The notes: generated by a model not told the origin, from the letters alone. DNA of 24,449 bases from UBA2882 sp964619485 (GCA_964619485.1 CAZUCI010000047.1:1-24449), one strand, 5' to 3'; shown: positions 1 through 7,618, numbered from the stretch's first letter. Numbers and translations are program-made.

Positions 1-28
1 ATAACTTATTTTAAAGGAGGAACATAAA

Positions 29-226
29 ATGCCAAAAATGAAGACAAGCAGAGCAGCTGCAAAACGTTTCAAAGTTACAGGAACAGGAAAGTTAAAAAGA
101 AATAAAGCTTACAAACGCCATATCTTAACCAAAAAGTCTGCAAAAACCAAGAGAAATCTTAGAAAAGCAACAATGACAGATGCAACAAACGTTAAGAATA
201 TGAAGAAAATTTTACCATATTTATAA
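29..226 (+). CDS. rpmI: 50S ribosomal protein L35
   Basis: Ribosomal protein L35, a small basic component of the large ribosomal subunit. The 65-residue product has the usual family length, starts MPKMKTS and is rich in Lys and Arg throughout, including the conserved KRNKAYKRHIL core near residues 24-34. A strong AAAGGAGG ribosome binding site at 13-20 sits 8 bases before the ATG. The gene lies 21 bases before rplT, the standard infC-rpmI-rplT order; infC would lie upstream of the window. Assignment is secure. Confidence 0.97.
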   Translation: MPKMKTSRAAAKRFKVTGTGKLKRNKAYKRHILTKKSAKTKRNLRKATMTDATNVKNMKKILPYL

Positions 227-247
227 TTGGTTAGGAGGAAATGAGAA

Positions 248-604
248 ATGGCAAGAATTAAAGGCGGCGTAAACGCAAAGAAAAAACACAATAGAGTATT
301 AAAACTTGCAAAAGGTTACAGAGGAGCAAGATCTAATCAGTACAGAGTAGCAAAACAGTCTGTTATGAGAGCTTTAACATCATCTTATGCTGGACGTAAG
401 GAAAGAAAACGTCAGATGAGACAGTTATGGATTGCTCGTATCAACGCAGCAGCAAGATTAAATGGCTTAAGCTACAGCAAATTCATGTACGGATTAAAAT
501 TAGCAGAAATCGACATCAACAGAAAAATGTTAGCTGAGATGGCTGTTAATGATGCAGAAGGATTTACAGCTCTTGCAGAAGTAGCTAAATCTAAAATTGC
601 TTAA
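248..604 (+). CDS. rplT: 50S ribosomal protein L20
   Basis: Ribosomal protein L20, an rRNA-binding protein needed for early assembly of the 50S subunit. The 118-residue product is full length, with the typical start MARIKGGVNAKKKH, the very basic N-terminal extension (residues 1-60) that threads into 23S rRNA, and a globular C-terminal half containing NGLSYSKFM. AGGAGG at 232-237 precedes the ATG by 10 bases. It is the last gene of the operon, followed by a clear intrinsic terminator. In some Firmicutes and in E. coli L20 represses its own operon through an upstream leader; that leader would lie outside this window. Confidence 0.97.
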   Translation: MARIKGGVNAKKKHNRVLKLAKGYRGARSNQYRVAKQSVMRALTSSYAGRKERKRQMRQLWIARINAAARLNGLSYSKFMYGLKLAEIDINRKMLAEMAVNDAEGFTALAEVAKSKIA

Positions 605-655
605 TATTTCATACATTATATGAAAATGAAAAGATTTCAATGAGATCTTTTACGG

Positions 656-695
656 GGAGGACTGTTTATTCACAAGAGTAAACAGTCCTCCTTTT
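656..695 (+). terminator. Intrinsic terminator of the rpmI-rplT operon
   Basis: A perfect 13-bp stem (656-668 with 679-691) closes a 10-base loop and is followed by TTTT at 692-695. It starts about 50 bases after the rplT stop codon. Confidence 0.9.
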
Positions 696-735
696 GTGTG
701 TGGATGATTGCAGTGCTAATGAAATAAACCTTACA

Positions 736-765
736 TTGCGTATTTCAAGTATTTTGACATATAAT
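736..765 (+). promoter_or_regulatory. Possible sigma-A promoter for the pepD operon
   Basis: A perfect TATAAT at 760-765 lies 18 bases after TTGCGT (736-741). A TTGACA at 754-759 abuts the -10 and is too close to act as its -35. The gene starts at 831, giving a leader of about 60 bases. The gap 605-830 otherwise holds only the L20 terminator. Confidence 0.4.
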
Positions 766-830
766 AAGGTATAAACAGTAAGGCATGGAAAACAAAAAAA
801 CATGAAAAAACGGAAAAGGGAGTATACATT

Positions 831-2351
831 ATGCTGGAAGTGTTGGAACCGAAAAGTGTCTTCTATTATTTTGAACAGATTTGTAATATCCCCCATGGTT
901 CAGGCCATGTGGAAAAAATAAGCAATTATCTGATGGAGTTTGCCAGGGAACATCATTTAAAGGCTAGACAGGATGCGTTATATAATGTCATTATCTGGAA
1001 AGAGGCAAGCAGGGGAAAGGAAAGCTGCGAGCCTGTGATGATCCAGGGACATATGGATATGGTTGCGGTCAAAGATCCGGGAGAAACCATTGATCTGCTG
1101 AAAGATCCTCTGAAGCTGAGGGTGGATGGAGATTATGTTTATGCAAAAGGAACAAGTCTTGGAGGTGATGATGGCATTGCGGTAGCCTTTGGACTTGCCA
1201 TTCTTGCATCGGAGACTATAGAGCATCCGCCCATTGAGCTTGTTGTGACCACAGAGGAGGAAGTTGGAATGGAGGGGGCAACGGGCATTGATCTCTCCGA
1301 TTGCAAAGCACAGCGCATGCTGAACCTTGACAGCGAGGACGAAGGAGAATTCGTCGTTGCCTGTGCAGGAGGAATCCGGGTGAACGGTTTCTTTGAAACT
1401 GAAACAGAGTTAGCAGAAGGTAACATTATTTCACTGGAGCTGTCCGGCATAACAGGTGGACATTCGGGGACAGAAATTGATAAAAATGGCGCAAATGCAA
1501 TCATGGAACTGGCAAAGATATTGGATACACTTTACCAAAGGCTTGATCCCTCTTATGAAAATATAAAGATTATAGACCTCTCAGGTGGCTTGAAAGACAA
1601 TGCGATTCCCATATCGGCCAGGGCAACAATGCTTGTAACAAGAGAGGAATTCCTGAAGCAGGTGATTTCGATGGCGTCGGAGCTGGAAGGCCAATGGCAG
1701 AATAGGTGGAGTACTACAGATCCTGAGCTGAAATTATCCTGCCGTGAACTGTCTGGAGAAGAGCCAACGGAAAAAGGAACAACAGAAATGGAAGCAACAA
1801 AAGAAGAGCCAATGAAAAAGGAAAGCGTTAGTGTATGGAAAGTGCAGACAACGCAAAAACTGTTGAAATTTTTATGTAATGTTCCAAATGGTGTTCTGGC
1901 CATGAGTCAAAAGCTTCCCGGTTTAGTGGAAACCTCCTTAAATCTTGGAATCATGGAATGTGAGCATGGAAGTTTTCATCTTGCATTTTCACTCCGGAGC
2001 AGTGTCGCTGAAGCAAAAGATGCATTAAGGGATAAAATCAGCGGACTGATTCGAGAAAGCGGTGGAACAGTCACGCTCACGGGTGATTACCCAGCCTGGG
2101 AATACAGGGAGAATTCTCCCTTAAGAGATCAGCTGGTTGCGATATTTACTGAACAATATGGCCATGAACCGAAGGTCCTGTCTTTACACGCTGGCTTGGA
2201 ATGTGGTATTCTGGCTGCAAAGAAAAAGGGGCTGGACTGTGTGTCCTTTGGTCCTGATATCCTGGATATTCATACAACTGCTGAGAGACTTCGTATTTCA
2301 TCAGTGGAAAGAACCTGGAAATTTACTTTGGAGGTACTGAAGGCGTTATGA
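831..2351 (+). CDS. pepD: PepD-type aminoacyl-histidine dipeptidase (M20 family)
   Basis: Cytosolic metal-dependent dipeptidase of the PepD / Xaa-His dipeptidase branch of family M20, which splits dipeptides for amino acid recycling. Metal-site motifs are in order: QGHMDMV (H74, D76), GGDDG (D113/D114), TEEEVG (E143/E144), NLDSEDEGE (D167) and the C-terminal DIHTTAE (H481). The lid domain runs roughly from 190 to 390. At 506 residues it is slightly longer than the usual ~485. The excess lies in a Glu/Thr/Lys-rich low-complexity insert at about residues 309-334 in the lid, coded by a repetitive purine-rich stretch near 1755-1830. GGGAG precedes the ATG. The stop overlaps the next start by 4 bases, implying translational coupling. 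The family is clear; substrate range is not shown by sequence. Confidence 0.9.
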   Translation: MLEVLEPKSVFYYFEQICNIPHGSGHVEKISNYLMEFAREHHLKARQDALYNVIIWKEASRGKESCEPVMIQGHMDMVAVKDPGETIDLLKDPLKLRVDGDYVYAKGTSLGGDDGIAVAFGLAILASETIEHPPIELVVTTEEEVGMEGATGIDLSDCKAQRMLNLDSEDEGEFVVACAGGIRVNGFFETETELAEGNIISLELSGITGGHSGTEIDKNGANAIMELAKILDTLYQRLDPSYENIKIIDLSGGLKDNAIPISARATMLVTREEFLKQVISMASELEGQWQNRWSTTDPELKLSCRELSGEEPTEKGTTEMEATKEEPMKKESVSVWKVQTTQKLLKFLCNVPNGVLAMSQKLPGLVETSLNLGIMECEHGSFHLAFSLRSSVAEAKDALRDKISGLIRESGGTVTLTGDYPAWEYRENSPLRDQLVAIFTEQYGHEPKVLSLHAGLECGILAAKKKGLDCVSFGPDILDIHTTAERLRISSVERTWKFTLEVLKAL

Positions 2352-2875
2352 GTCTGACAACAGAAGAGAAAACAAAAACCAATCTGGTATTGATTGGAAT
2401 GCCGGGGGTTGGAAAAAGTACAGTAGGTGTTGTTTTAGCCAAGAATCTTGGAAAACGCTTTTTGGATTCTGATCTGGTAATACAGGAAAAAACCGGAAAG
2501 CTTCTGCATGAAATTATCAGTGAAAAAGGAAAACAGGGCTTTCTGGAGGTGGAAAATGAAATTAATGCATCCATCTGTGTGGAGAATTCCATTATCGCAA
2601 CAGGGGGCAGCGCTGTATTTGGCACAAGAGCCATGGAGCATCTAAAAGAAAACGGAGTTGTCATTTATCTGCGTCTACCCTATGAAAGGCTGAAGGAACG
2701 CCTTGGTGATTTGGCAAAGCGTGGAGTTGCACTGGCACCTGGACAGACCCTTGAGGATCTATGCAGGGAGCGCAGGCCCTACTATGAAAAGTATGCTGAT
2801 CTGACCATTGACTGCGATAAAAAACAAATTCGTGAGATTGTAAAAGAGATTGGAGAAAATTATGCAAAGCTTTGA
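2348..2875 (+). CDS. Shikimate-kinase-like P-loop kinase, substrate uncertain
   Basis: Belongs by sequence to the shikimate kinase (AroK) fold: Walker A GMPGVGKST at residues 17-25, a DSD motif at 40-42, a second conserved loop ATGGSAV at 84-90 and the RRPYYEKYAD segment at 142-151. Length (175) fits the family. Several shikimate-contact positions differ from biochemically known AroK proteins: the Arg of the GFR motif is Leu66, the GGG loop is GGS (86-88), and the LID has KRGVALAPG instead of the usual KRPLL. It may act on another small hydroxyl substrate, or may be a diverged shikimate kinase. It overlaps the dipeptidase upstream and the small gene downstream, and no other aro gene is nearby. 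Fold confidence is high, substrate confidence low. Confidence 0.65.
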   Translation: MSLTTEEKTKTNLVLIGMPGVGKSTVGVVLAKNLGKRFLDSDLVIQEKTGKLLHEIISEKGKQGFLEVENEINASICVENSIIATGGSAVFGTRAMEHLKENGVVIYLRLPYERLKERLGDLAKRGVALAPGQTLEDLCRERRPYYEKYADLTIDCDKKQIREIVKEIGENYAKL

Positions 2876-3035
2876 TTATGTTGTAGCAAGGATTGATGGC
2901 GATTATGCATATCTGAATCGTGTGGATGAGCCGGCAGCGGAAGAAAAAATGGTAGCCAGGGCACTTCTTCCTGCTGAAATTTCAGAGGGAACCAGACTTC
3001 ATTATGAATTTATGATGTACAGTGTTATAGAATAA
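2862..3035 (+). CDS. Small DUF3006-like protein
   Basis: Small acidic protein of 57 residues. Its pattern (VVARIDGDYAYL near residues 6-17, a later ALLPAEISEGTRLHYEF) resembles DUF3006, a short family with a R-x-E-G-D-x-A-V start and an LP-x-x-x-x-E-G-D end; function unknown. The ATG at 2862 is chosen because GGAG at 2852-2855 stands 6 bases before it; an in-frame TTG at 2850 would add four residues but overlaps that site. It overlaps the 3' end of the kinase-like gene, so it is probably translated in the same operon. The next gene starts 18 bases later. Confidence 0.65.
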   Translation: MQSFDYVVARIDGDYAYLNRVDEPAAEEKMVARALLPAEISEGTRLHYEFMMYSVIE

Positions 3036-3053
3036 AAAGGAGTAAAGAATACT

Positions 3054-4004
3054 ATGAAAATTGCATTATTAGAGCCATTAGGTGTCAGTGAAGAGACAAT
3101 CATGGAGTTAGCAGCACCGCTCAAAGAGGCTGGACATGAATTTGTCTATTATGGAGAAAAAACAACCGACGTGGAGGAACTGAAGGCACGCTCCCAGGGA
3201 GCAGAGGTAGTCATGATTGCCAATAATCCATATCCAAATGAAGTGATTGAGAGTCAGAAAGTATTAAAGATGCTTGCGGTGGCATTCACCGGTGTGGATC
3301 ATGTGGGAAGTGCAGCGAAGGATAAAAATGTAATGATTTGTAACTGCGCAGGATATTCCAACCAGACTGTGGCCGAGCTTGCAGTAGGGATGGCGATAGA
3401 TGTACTCAGAGGAGTCGTGTCTTATGATAAGGCTGTCAGAGAAAGCAGGACTTCTGCCGGATTTATGGGAAGTGAAATCTGTGGAAAAACAGTGGGAATT
3501 ATTGGATGCGGACAGATTGGCTTTATGACTGCAAAGCTGTTTGCAGCCTTTGGAGCAAAGGTATATGCCTATGCCCGACATGAAAGAGACGAGGTAAAAG
3601 CGGCAGGGATTACTTATGTTACACTTGAAACCTTATTGGCAGAAAGTGATATTGTTTCCTTACATACGCCTTTGAATGCAGAGACAAAAGGTTTTTTTGA
3701 TGCCAAAAAAATTGCCCAGATGAAAGAAAATGCTGTTTTTATCAATTGTGCCAGAGGACCTATTGTAGATAATGCGGCACTTGCAAAAGCACTGAATGAG
3801 GGAAAAATTGCGGGAGCTGCCATTGATGTATTCGATATGGAACCTCCAATTCCGTCAGATTACCCATTGCTAACGGCTAAGAATACGCTGCTGACTCCAC
3901 ATATTGCATTTGCCTCTCACGAATCGATGCTGAGGAGAGCAAAAATAGAATTTGCCAATGTCTGCGCGTATTGTGAAGGACACCCACAGAATATCGTAAA
4001 ATAG
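3054..4004 (+). CDS. NAD-dependent D-2-hydroxyacid dehydrogenase
   Basis: Member of the D-isomer-specific 2-hydroxyacid dehydrogenase family, which interconverts 2-oxoacids and D-2-hydroxyacids with NAD(P)H in the cytosol. The 316-residue protein has the split substrate domain (about 1-100 and 285-316), the nucleotide-binding GCGQIG motif at 151-156, and the catalytic trio Arg234 (NCARGP), Glu263 (DMEPP) and His283 (TPHIAFAS). The acidic residue expected after the second Rossmann strand is not obvious (YAYARHERD), so NAD versus NADP preference is open, as is the substrate (phosphoglycerate, glycerate and lactate types share these motifs). AAAGGAG precedes the start. It is the last gene of the plus-strand cluster and converges with the polymerase gene, with no clear terminator of its own. 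Confidence 0.85.
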   Translation: MKIALLEPLGVSEETIMELAAPLKEAGHEFVYYGEKTTDVEELKARSQGAEVVMIANNPYPNEVIESQKVLKMLAVAFTGVDHVGSAAKDKNVMICNCAGYSNQTVAELAVGMAIDVLRGVVSYDKAVRESRTSAGFMGSEICGKTVGIIGCGQIGFMTAKLFAAFGAKVYAYARHERDEVKAAGITYVTLETLLAESDIVSLHTPLNAETKGFFDAKKIAQMKENAVFINCARGPIVDNAALAKALNEGKIAGAAIDVFDMEPPIPSDYPLLTAKNTLLTPHIAFASHESMLRRAKIEFANVCAYCEGHPQNIVK

Positions 4005-4037
4005 CAGCTGACTAAATAGCAACTGATTTTAATAAAA

Positions 4038-4052
4038 AGCATGACTAATGCT
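4038..4052 (-). terminator. Weak terminator-like hairpin for the polymerase gene
   Basis: On the minus strand a 5-bp stem (AGCAT/ATGCT, loop of 5) is followed by TTTTTATT. The polymerase stop codon lies in the loop. The stem is short, so termination here is only possible. Confidence 0.3.
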
Positions 4053-5295
4053 CAGGATTGCTTTCACGCTTAGCCTTGTGCAGTCCACCGGTCATATGGT
4101 TGTGGGATGAATCAATAAAACAGGCTCTCTGAACAGACTCTTCACCGAATTTATTTCTAATCTCGTCGATGGCAGAGTTCAGCTTGGAGAGCTTTTCACT
4201 TTTGCCGGAATCAAAAAGGTTATACTGAACACAGGCATCAGCGTTGGCTTTTGAGGTTTGCACGCCAAGAAGACGCAAAGGACTTCCATCCCAGCATTGA
4301 GAAAATAAAACCTTGACTGTCTCATAGATTTTTTCCGTAATATCCGTGGGCGAGGACAGGGTTGTCTGATGGGAAAAGTGATGAAAATCCGCATCGACGC
4401 AGTTGACAGCGACCACACTGATCCGGGTCTGGTCAGCTCGGATTCTGGCTCCGACAGTTTCACAAAGTGATAGTAATATCATATGTGCAGTATCTAAATC
4501 CGTCACGTCGTTTTTGAGCGTGATGGAATTACCATATCCTTTATTGGCCGGCTTTTCCTGCTTGAGTGAGCCATCATCAATTCCGTTGGCAGCCTGCCAC
4601 ATATAGGCACCGTGCTTGCCAAAATTGCTGTTAAGAACATTCTGGTCTGCATGGGCCAGGTCACCGATGGTAAAAATGCCAAGATTATGCAGGGCTCTCA
4701 CACTGGACTTTCCAACAAACAGGAGATCTGATACCGGAAGAGGCCACATCTTGGTGGAAATTTCATCGGGGAACAGCGTGTGCACACGGTCGGGCTTCTG
4801 AAAATCGGAGGCCATTTTGGAGAGAAGCTTATTGCAGGAAATTCCTATGTTGACGGTAAAGCCAAGCTCGTCTCTGATCTGATCCTTGAGCCTATGTGCC
4901 AGGTCAACAGGATCTCCGTACAGGCTCCGGGTTCCCGTGAAGTCGCAGAAGGCTTCATCAATACTAAACTGGTCTACAACAGGGCTGTATTCCTTCAGTA
5001 AAGAGATAAAAGCGTTGGAGCATTTTACATAGTATGGGAAATTGGGGGCAAATACTTTTAGATTTGGACATTTTCTTCGGGCATTAACCATGGGCTCTCC
5101 GGTAACAAGACCAAATTTTTTGGCTGGGGTTGATTTGGCTAGTACAATTCCGTGTCGTGTCTCTTCGTTGCCACCTATGGCAGAGGGGATAAGACGAATA
5201 TCTTCTGTTTCACCCAACACGTTGATACGATAACAAGCCTCCCATGACAGGAAGGCGGAGTTGACATCTATATGGAAAATAACGGAATCTGACAT
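4045..5295 (-). CDS. dinB: DNA polymerase IV (Y-family translesion polymerase)
   Basis: Error-prone translesion DNA polymerase of the Y family, acting at stalled forks. The 416-residue protein has the catalytic acids Asp10 (FHIDVNSAF) and Asp113/Glu114 (FSIDEAF), the palm/fingers region to about 170, a thumb with helix-hairpin-helix like LLFVGKSSVRALHNLGI near 191-207, a little-finger domain from about 250 to 350, and a sliding-clamp binding motif QYNLF at 357-361. The ATG at 5293-5295 has a modest AGGTG upstream. The promoter carries a LexA-like box, pointing to SOS control. Its -35 overlaps the stop end of the neighbouring hydrolase gene, so it can be transcribed on its own. Confidence 0.93.
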   Translation of the reverse strand: MSDSVIFHIDVNSAFLSWEACYRINVLGETEDIRLIPSAIGGNEETRHGIVLAKSTPAKKFGLVTGEPMVNARRKCPNLKVFAPNFPYYVKCSNAFISLLKEYSPVVDQFSIDEAFCDFTGTRSLYGDPVDLAHRLKDQIRDELGFTVNIGISCNKLLSKMASDFQKPDRVHTLFPDEISTKMWPLPVSDLLFVGKSSVRALHNLGIFTIGDLAHADQNVLNSNFGKHGAYMWQAANGIDDGSLKQEKPANKGYGNSITLKNDVTDLDTAHMILLSLCETVGARIRADQTRISVVAVNCVDADFHHFSHQTTLSSPTDITEKIYETVKVLFSQCWDGSPLRLLGVQTSKANADACVQYNLFDSGKSEKLSKLNSAIDEIRNKFGEESVQRACFIDSSHNHMTGGLHKAKRESNPEH

Positions 5296-5317
5296 GAAAT
5301 CACCTGCTTTCTACTAT

Positions 5318-5346
5318 ATTATAGAAGAACACCTGTTTGCAGTCAA
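5318..5346 (-). promoter_or_regulatory. dinB promoter with LexA-like box in the spacer
   Basis: Minus-strand TTGACT (5341-5346) and TATAAT (5318-5323) are 17 bases apart. Inside that spacer, at 5327-5338, plus-strand GAAC-ACCT-GTTT matches the Firmicute SOS half-sites GAAC and GTTC with one mismatch. LexA bound there would cover the promoter. Confidence 0.7.
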
Positions 5347-6050
5347 GACGCAGTCATTAGAGAAAGAAACAGTTTTAAATAGCTTCCCTCTGCATGAAAC
5401 AGCCGCTCCGGATGCCATTGGAATCCAAAAATCGGAAGTCTTTCGTGTAAAAATCCTTCGATAATATGATCCGCAGAAAAGCAGAAGGGAATCAGACCAT
5501 CTCCGGGTGCGTCTATACACTGATGGTGTGCACTGTTGATCAGATGGGGCAGTTTGCCATCGGCATCCAGCTGTTCCAGTTGCTTTAACTTCGGGTTTGA
5601 AAAATCATAGACACAGCTGTGATAGTTGTCCTGAAATTGCTGGTATTCATGATTTTTTCTGGCAGAGGGGTTCATATCCTGAAGGAGTGTACCGCCAAAT
5701 TCCAGGTTAATCATCTGCATACCCTTGCAGATTCCGATAACAGGCTTCTGGATAGAGATAAAATAGCGAAGATAAGCAAGCTGAACCATGTCCAAAGGAC
5801 GATCAATGTTTCGGGAACCATTGTTTTCCAGACCGAACAAATCAGGGGAAATATCTCCGCCACCGGGGAGAAGCAGACAGTCCATGCGGGGGAGGATGCT
5901 GCCCTCCTGTGTAAAGTTAGCAGAGTGTAACTCATCTAATAGTATGGTGTCATCTGTCAGCACTGGGATGAAGCCGGCAGCAAAAGCTGCAGTGCGATAA
6001 TTTTTTAATTGTTCTTTTTTGCCCGGAATTAGAATAAAATGTATGGACAT
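5343..6050 (-). CDS. Class I glutamine amidotransferase-like hydrolase (peptidase C26)
   Basis: Member of peptidase family C26, which includes gamma-glutamyl-GABA hydrolase (PuuD) and related enzymes cutting gamma-glutamyl bonds. The 235-residue protein has PGGGDISP at 62-69, the nucleophile Cys108 in GICKGMQ and His213/Glu215 in QWHPE, a complete Cys-His-Glu triad. AGGA sits 6 bases before the ATG at 6048-6050. No polyamine or putrescine genes are adjacent, so the PuuD substrate cannot be assumed. Another gamma-glutamyl compound is as likely, which is notable given the glutamate/5-oxoproline operon 2 kb away. It appears to be a single-gene unit ending at the dinB promoter. Confidence 0.82.
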   Translation of the reverse strand: MSIHFILIPGKKEQLKNYRTAAFAAGFIPVLTDDTILLDELHSANFTQEGSILPRMDCLLLPGGGDISPDLFGLENNGSRNIDRPLDMVQLAYLRYFISIQKPVIGICKGMQMINLEFGGTLLQDMNPSARKNHEYQQFQDNYHSCVYDFSNPKLKQLEQLDADGKLPHLINSAHHQCIDAPGDGLIPFCFSADHIIEGFLHERLPIFGFQWHPERLFHAEGSYLKLFLSLMTAS

Positions 6051-6070
6051 AAGGGGTCCTTTTTGATAAA

Positions 6071-6099
6071 CTTATATCAATATATGCACAACGGCATAA
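6071..6099 (-). promoter_or_regulatory. Possible promoter of the C26 hydrolase gene
   Basis: Minus-strand TTATGC (6094-6099), 17 bases, then TATAAG (6071-6076) with an upstream TG (extended -10). It drives the gene starting at 6050. Confidence 0.4.
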
Positions 6100-6106
6100 A
6101 TAGTTG

Positions 6107-6115
6107 TGTTATAAT
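6107..6115 (+). promoter_or_regulatory. Extended -10 promoter for the 6161 gene pair
   Basis: TG-T-TATAAT at 6107-6115 is a perfect extended -10 element; no good -35 is seen. It is divergent from the hydrolase promoter and lies 45 bases before the next plus-strand gene. Confidence 0.5.
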
Positions 6116-6160
6116 GAGAAAAACCAATAAACAATTGCGTATAGGAAAAGAGGGGGAACT

Positions 6161-6457
6161 ATGCTGCAGGAAGTATTTGAGTTATTGATGCAGGTCAATG
6201 AGGGGAAAAAGATTGCGTGCATTGGTCTGATGGATGGAACGAAAATTAAGAGTGAATCCGATGATGATGGCAGCCACCGATTCACAGTGAATGTGGAGTT
6301 GGTAAAAACGGATATTGGATTTGCTTTGTTCAGCAAAAAAACCAGATCATGCTATGTTTATAATGAACAGGTAACTGGCGAGACAAACACGGAAACAACC
6401 GTGTGTGTTCCTTACAGTAATATTTCTTTTATGGAATTTGTCAGTGGAGAGGAATAG
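6161..6457 (+). CDS. Uncharacterised small protein (98 aa)
   Basis: Not recognised. A soluble, acidic 98-residue protein with no signal peptide or membrane segment. It has a Gly-Lys-Lys start (MQVNEGKKIACIGLMDG), an acidic patch SESDDDG near residues 31-37 and a C-terminal strand-rich part ending SFMEFVSGEE. AGGGGG lies just before the ATG and a perfect extended -10 lies upstream, so it is probably expressed. A second small unrecognised gene follows 47 bases later and ends in a good terminator, so the pair is probably one transcript. Confidence 0.6.
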   Translation: MLQEVFELLMQVNEGKKIACIGLMDGTKIKSESDDDGSHRFTVNVELVKTDIGFALFSKKTRSCYVYNEQVTGETNTETTVCVPYSNISFMEFVSGEE

Positions 6458-6504
6458 GGGGCTTTGCCATTTTACCTGATAAAGTAAAGGATGGTTAGTG
6501 AAGT

Positions 6505-6864
6505 ATGACAGCAGCCGAATATATCGCAGAGAAAAAACAGAAGAAAACAACCATGTGTGCTGCGATTCTTTATCCGGATGGGACGATTGAGGAGTGTGTA
6601 AAGAGCCATTTAAAGACGCTTATGCTGCCCTATGGAGATAAAATGTGGGATGAAATTCCGAAGGATGATTCTCCGCTTTTCTGGATGACAGCTTATACGG
6701 GAGTTGTTTTGATTGATTATGAAAATCAGATTTACTCCGAAGGCGTTACAAAGGAGCAGGAGGTGGCTTTGGATGATATGTATGATGCAGAGATTCTTCT
6801 GCCAAATCCCATGGTGATTCATTGTGGAAACAGAATATTGAACATAGAAAAAACGGTGATGTAA
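6505..6864 (+). CDS. Uncharacterised protein (119 aa)
   Basis: Not recognised. A soluble 119-residue acidic protein without signal or membrane segments. It shows a short helical N-terminus (AAEYIAEKKQKK), a strand pair around ILYPDGTIEE (residues 21-30) and a hydrophobic core GVVLIDYENQIYSEG (66-80). The ribosome binding site is weak (AAAGG at 6486-6490, 14 bases from the ATG). It is second in a two-gene unit with the 6161 gene, and its stop codon lies in the loop of the following terminator. Confidence 0.6.
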   Translation: MTAAEYIAEKKQKKTTMCAAILYPDGTIEECVKSHLKTLMLPYGDKMWDEIPKDDSPLFWMTAYTGVVLIDYENQIYSEGVTKEQEVALDDMYDAEILLPNPMVIHCGNRILNIEKTVM

Positions 6865-6877
6865 ATCACCGTTTTTT
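6848..6877. terminator. Bidirectional intrinsic terminator
   Basis: A 13-bp perfect stem (6848-6860 with 6865-6877) with a 4-base loop has six A on the left and six T on the right. It can terminate both the 6505 gene (plus) and the convergent FliD-like gene (minus). Confidence 0.9.
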
Positions 6878-6892
6878 CTATGGCTGAAGCTA

Positions 6893-7618
6893 TTAAAAGA
6901 TACTGTTGTAAATATCGCCTGTACTTAATGGAGAAGAGTAGATACCGCCCTGTTTATACAGACCGCTTGCTTTACCTGCATCCTGTGTTGCATACATATT
7001 AATAAAGGAAGCAGAGGTTCCTGCCTGATAGGCAAGAGAACCGGTTCCGTTGAAAACTGCTTTAACAGAAGAGGTATCAGCCTTTTTGAAGGCTGCTTCA
7101 TCAATGCTTAATTTATTATCTGTGCCAATGGTAATGCCCATGTTGGAAAGCTGCTTGGAATAGATGGCAGTTGTATTGGCGAGATTTGATGCGCTGCGGA
7201 CAATTTTACTGTTGTCTGATTCAGCAGCAGTGGTTATGGCACTGTTATAGTCTTTTACAAAACTGGAGACCGCTTTGTATATTTCATCCTTGTCTTCTGA
7301 TTTGAAAACGGAATCGCTGTTGTTTTGATAAAGGGCAGCAGCGGACTCGCTCAAAGCCTTGGAAGTGCTCTGCAGCTTGGATATCCTGGCAGATGTATCA
7401 TCACTTGCGGTTGTGGAACTGGAGGTTCCAGAGGTCTTATCACTTGAAGAGGCGTTTTTGGCATAATAGCTCTTCATCAGTTTGCCGTAGGTTCCTGATT
7501 TGATGGAATTATAGTCGGATAACAGTGACTCTATTCCAGTACCGCTGTTGCTGGAGGAACTGGAAAGCGAATTGAATAATGCACTGTAATCGGTTTTTAT
7601 ATTGTTATTTACGTTCAT
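6893..7618 (-). CDS. Small protein resembling the C-terminal region of flagellar cap FliD
   Basis: A 241-residue Ser/Thr/Ala-rich protein. Residues 117-195 follow the pattern of the FliD (flagellar hook-associated protein 2) C-terminal domain: FVKDYNSAI, then LSNMGITIGTDNKLSIDEAAF and AVFNGTGSL, the FliD-type GIT-x-DG-x-L-x-ID-x-x-x-x-x-A-L...VF series. The N-terminal 80 residues are low-complexity Ser/Thr-rich (SSSSSNSG, SGTSSSTTASDD) rather than a FliD head. It is about half the size of FliD and has no signal peptide, so it may be a stand-alone paralogue exported by the flagellar apparatus or a cytosolic relative. No other flagellar gene is in the window. AAAGGAG lies about 8 bases before the ATG. 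Homology is inferred by pattern only. Confidence 0.5.
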   Translation of the reverse strand: MNVNNNIKTDYSALFNSLSSSSSNSGTGIESLLSDYNSIKSGTYGKLMKSYYAKNASSSDKTSGTSSSTTASDDTSARISKLQSTSKALSESAAALYQNNSDSVFKSEDKDEIYKAVSSFVKDYNSAITTAAESDNSKIVRSASNLANTTAIYSKQLSNMGITIGTDNKLSIDEAAFKKADTSSVKAVFNGTGSLAYQAGTSASFINMYATQDAGKASGLYKQGGIYSSPLSTGDIYNSIF

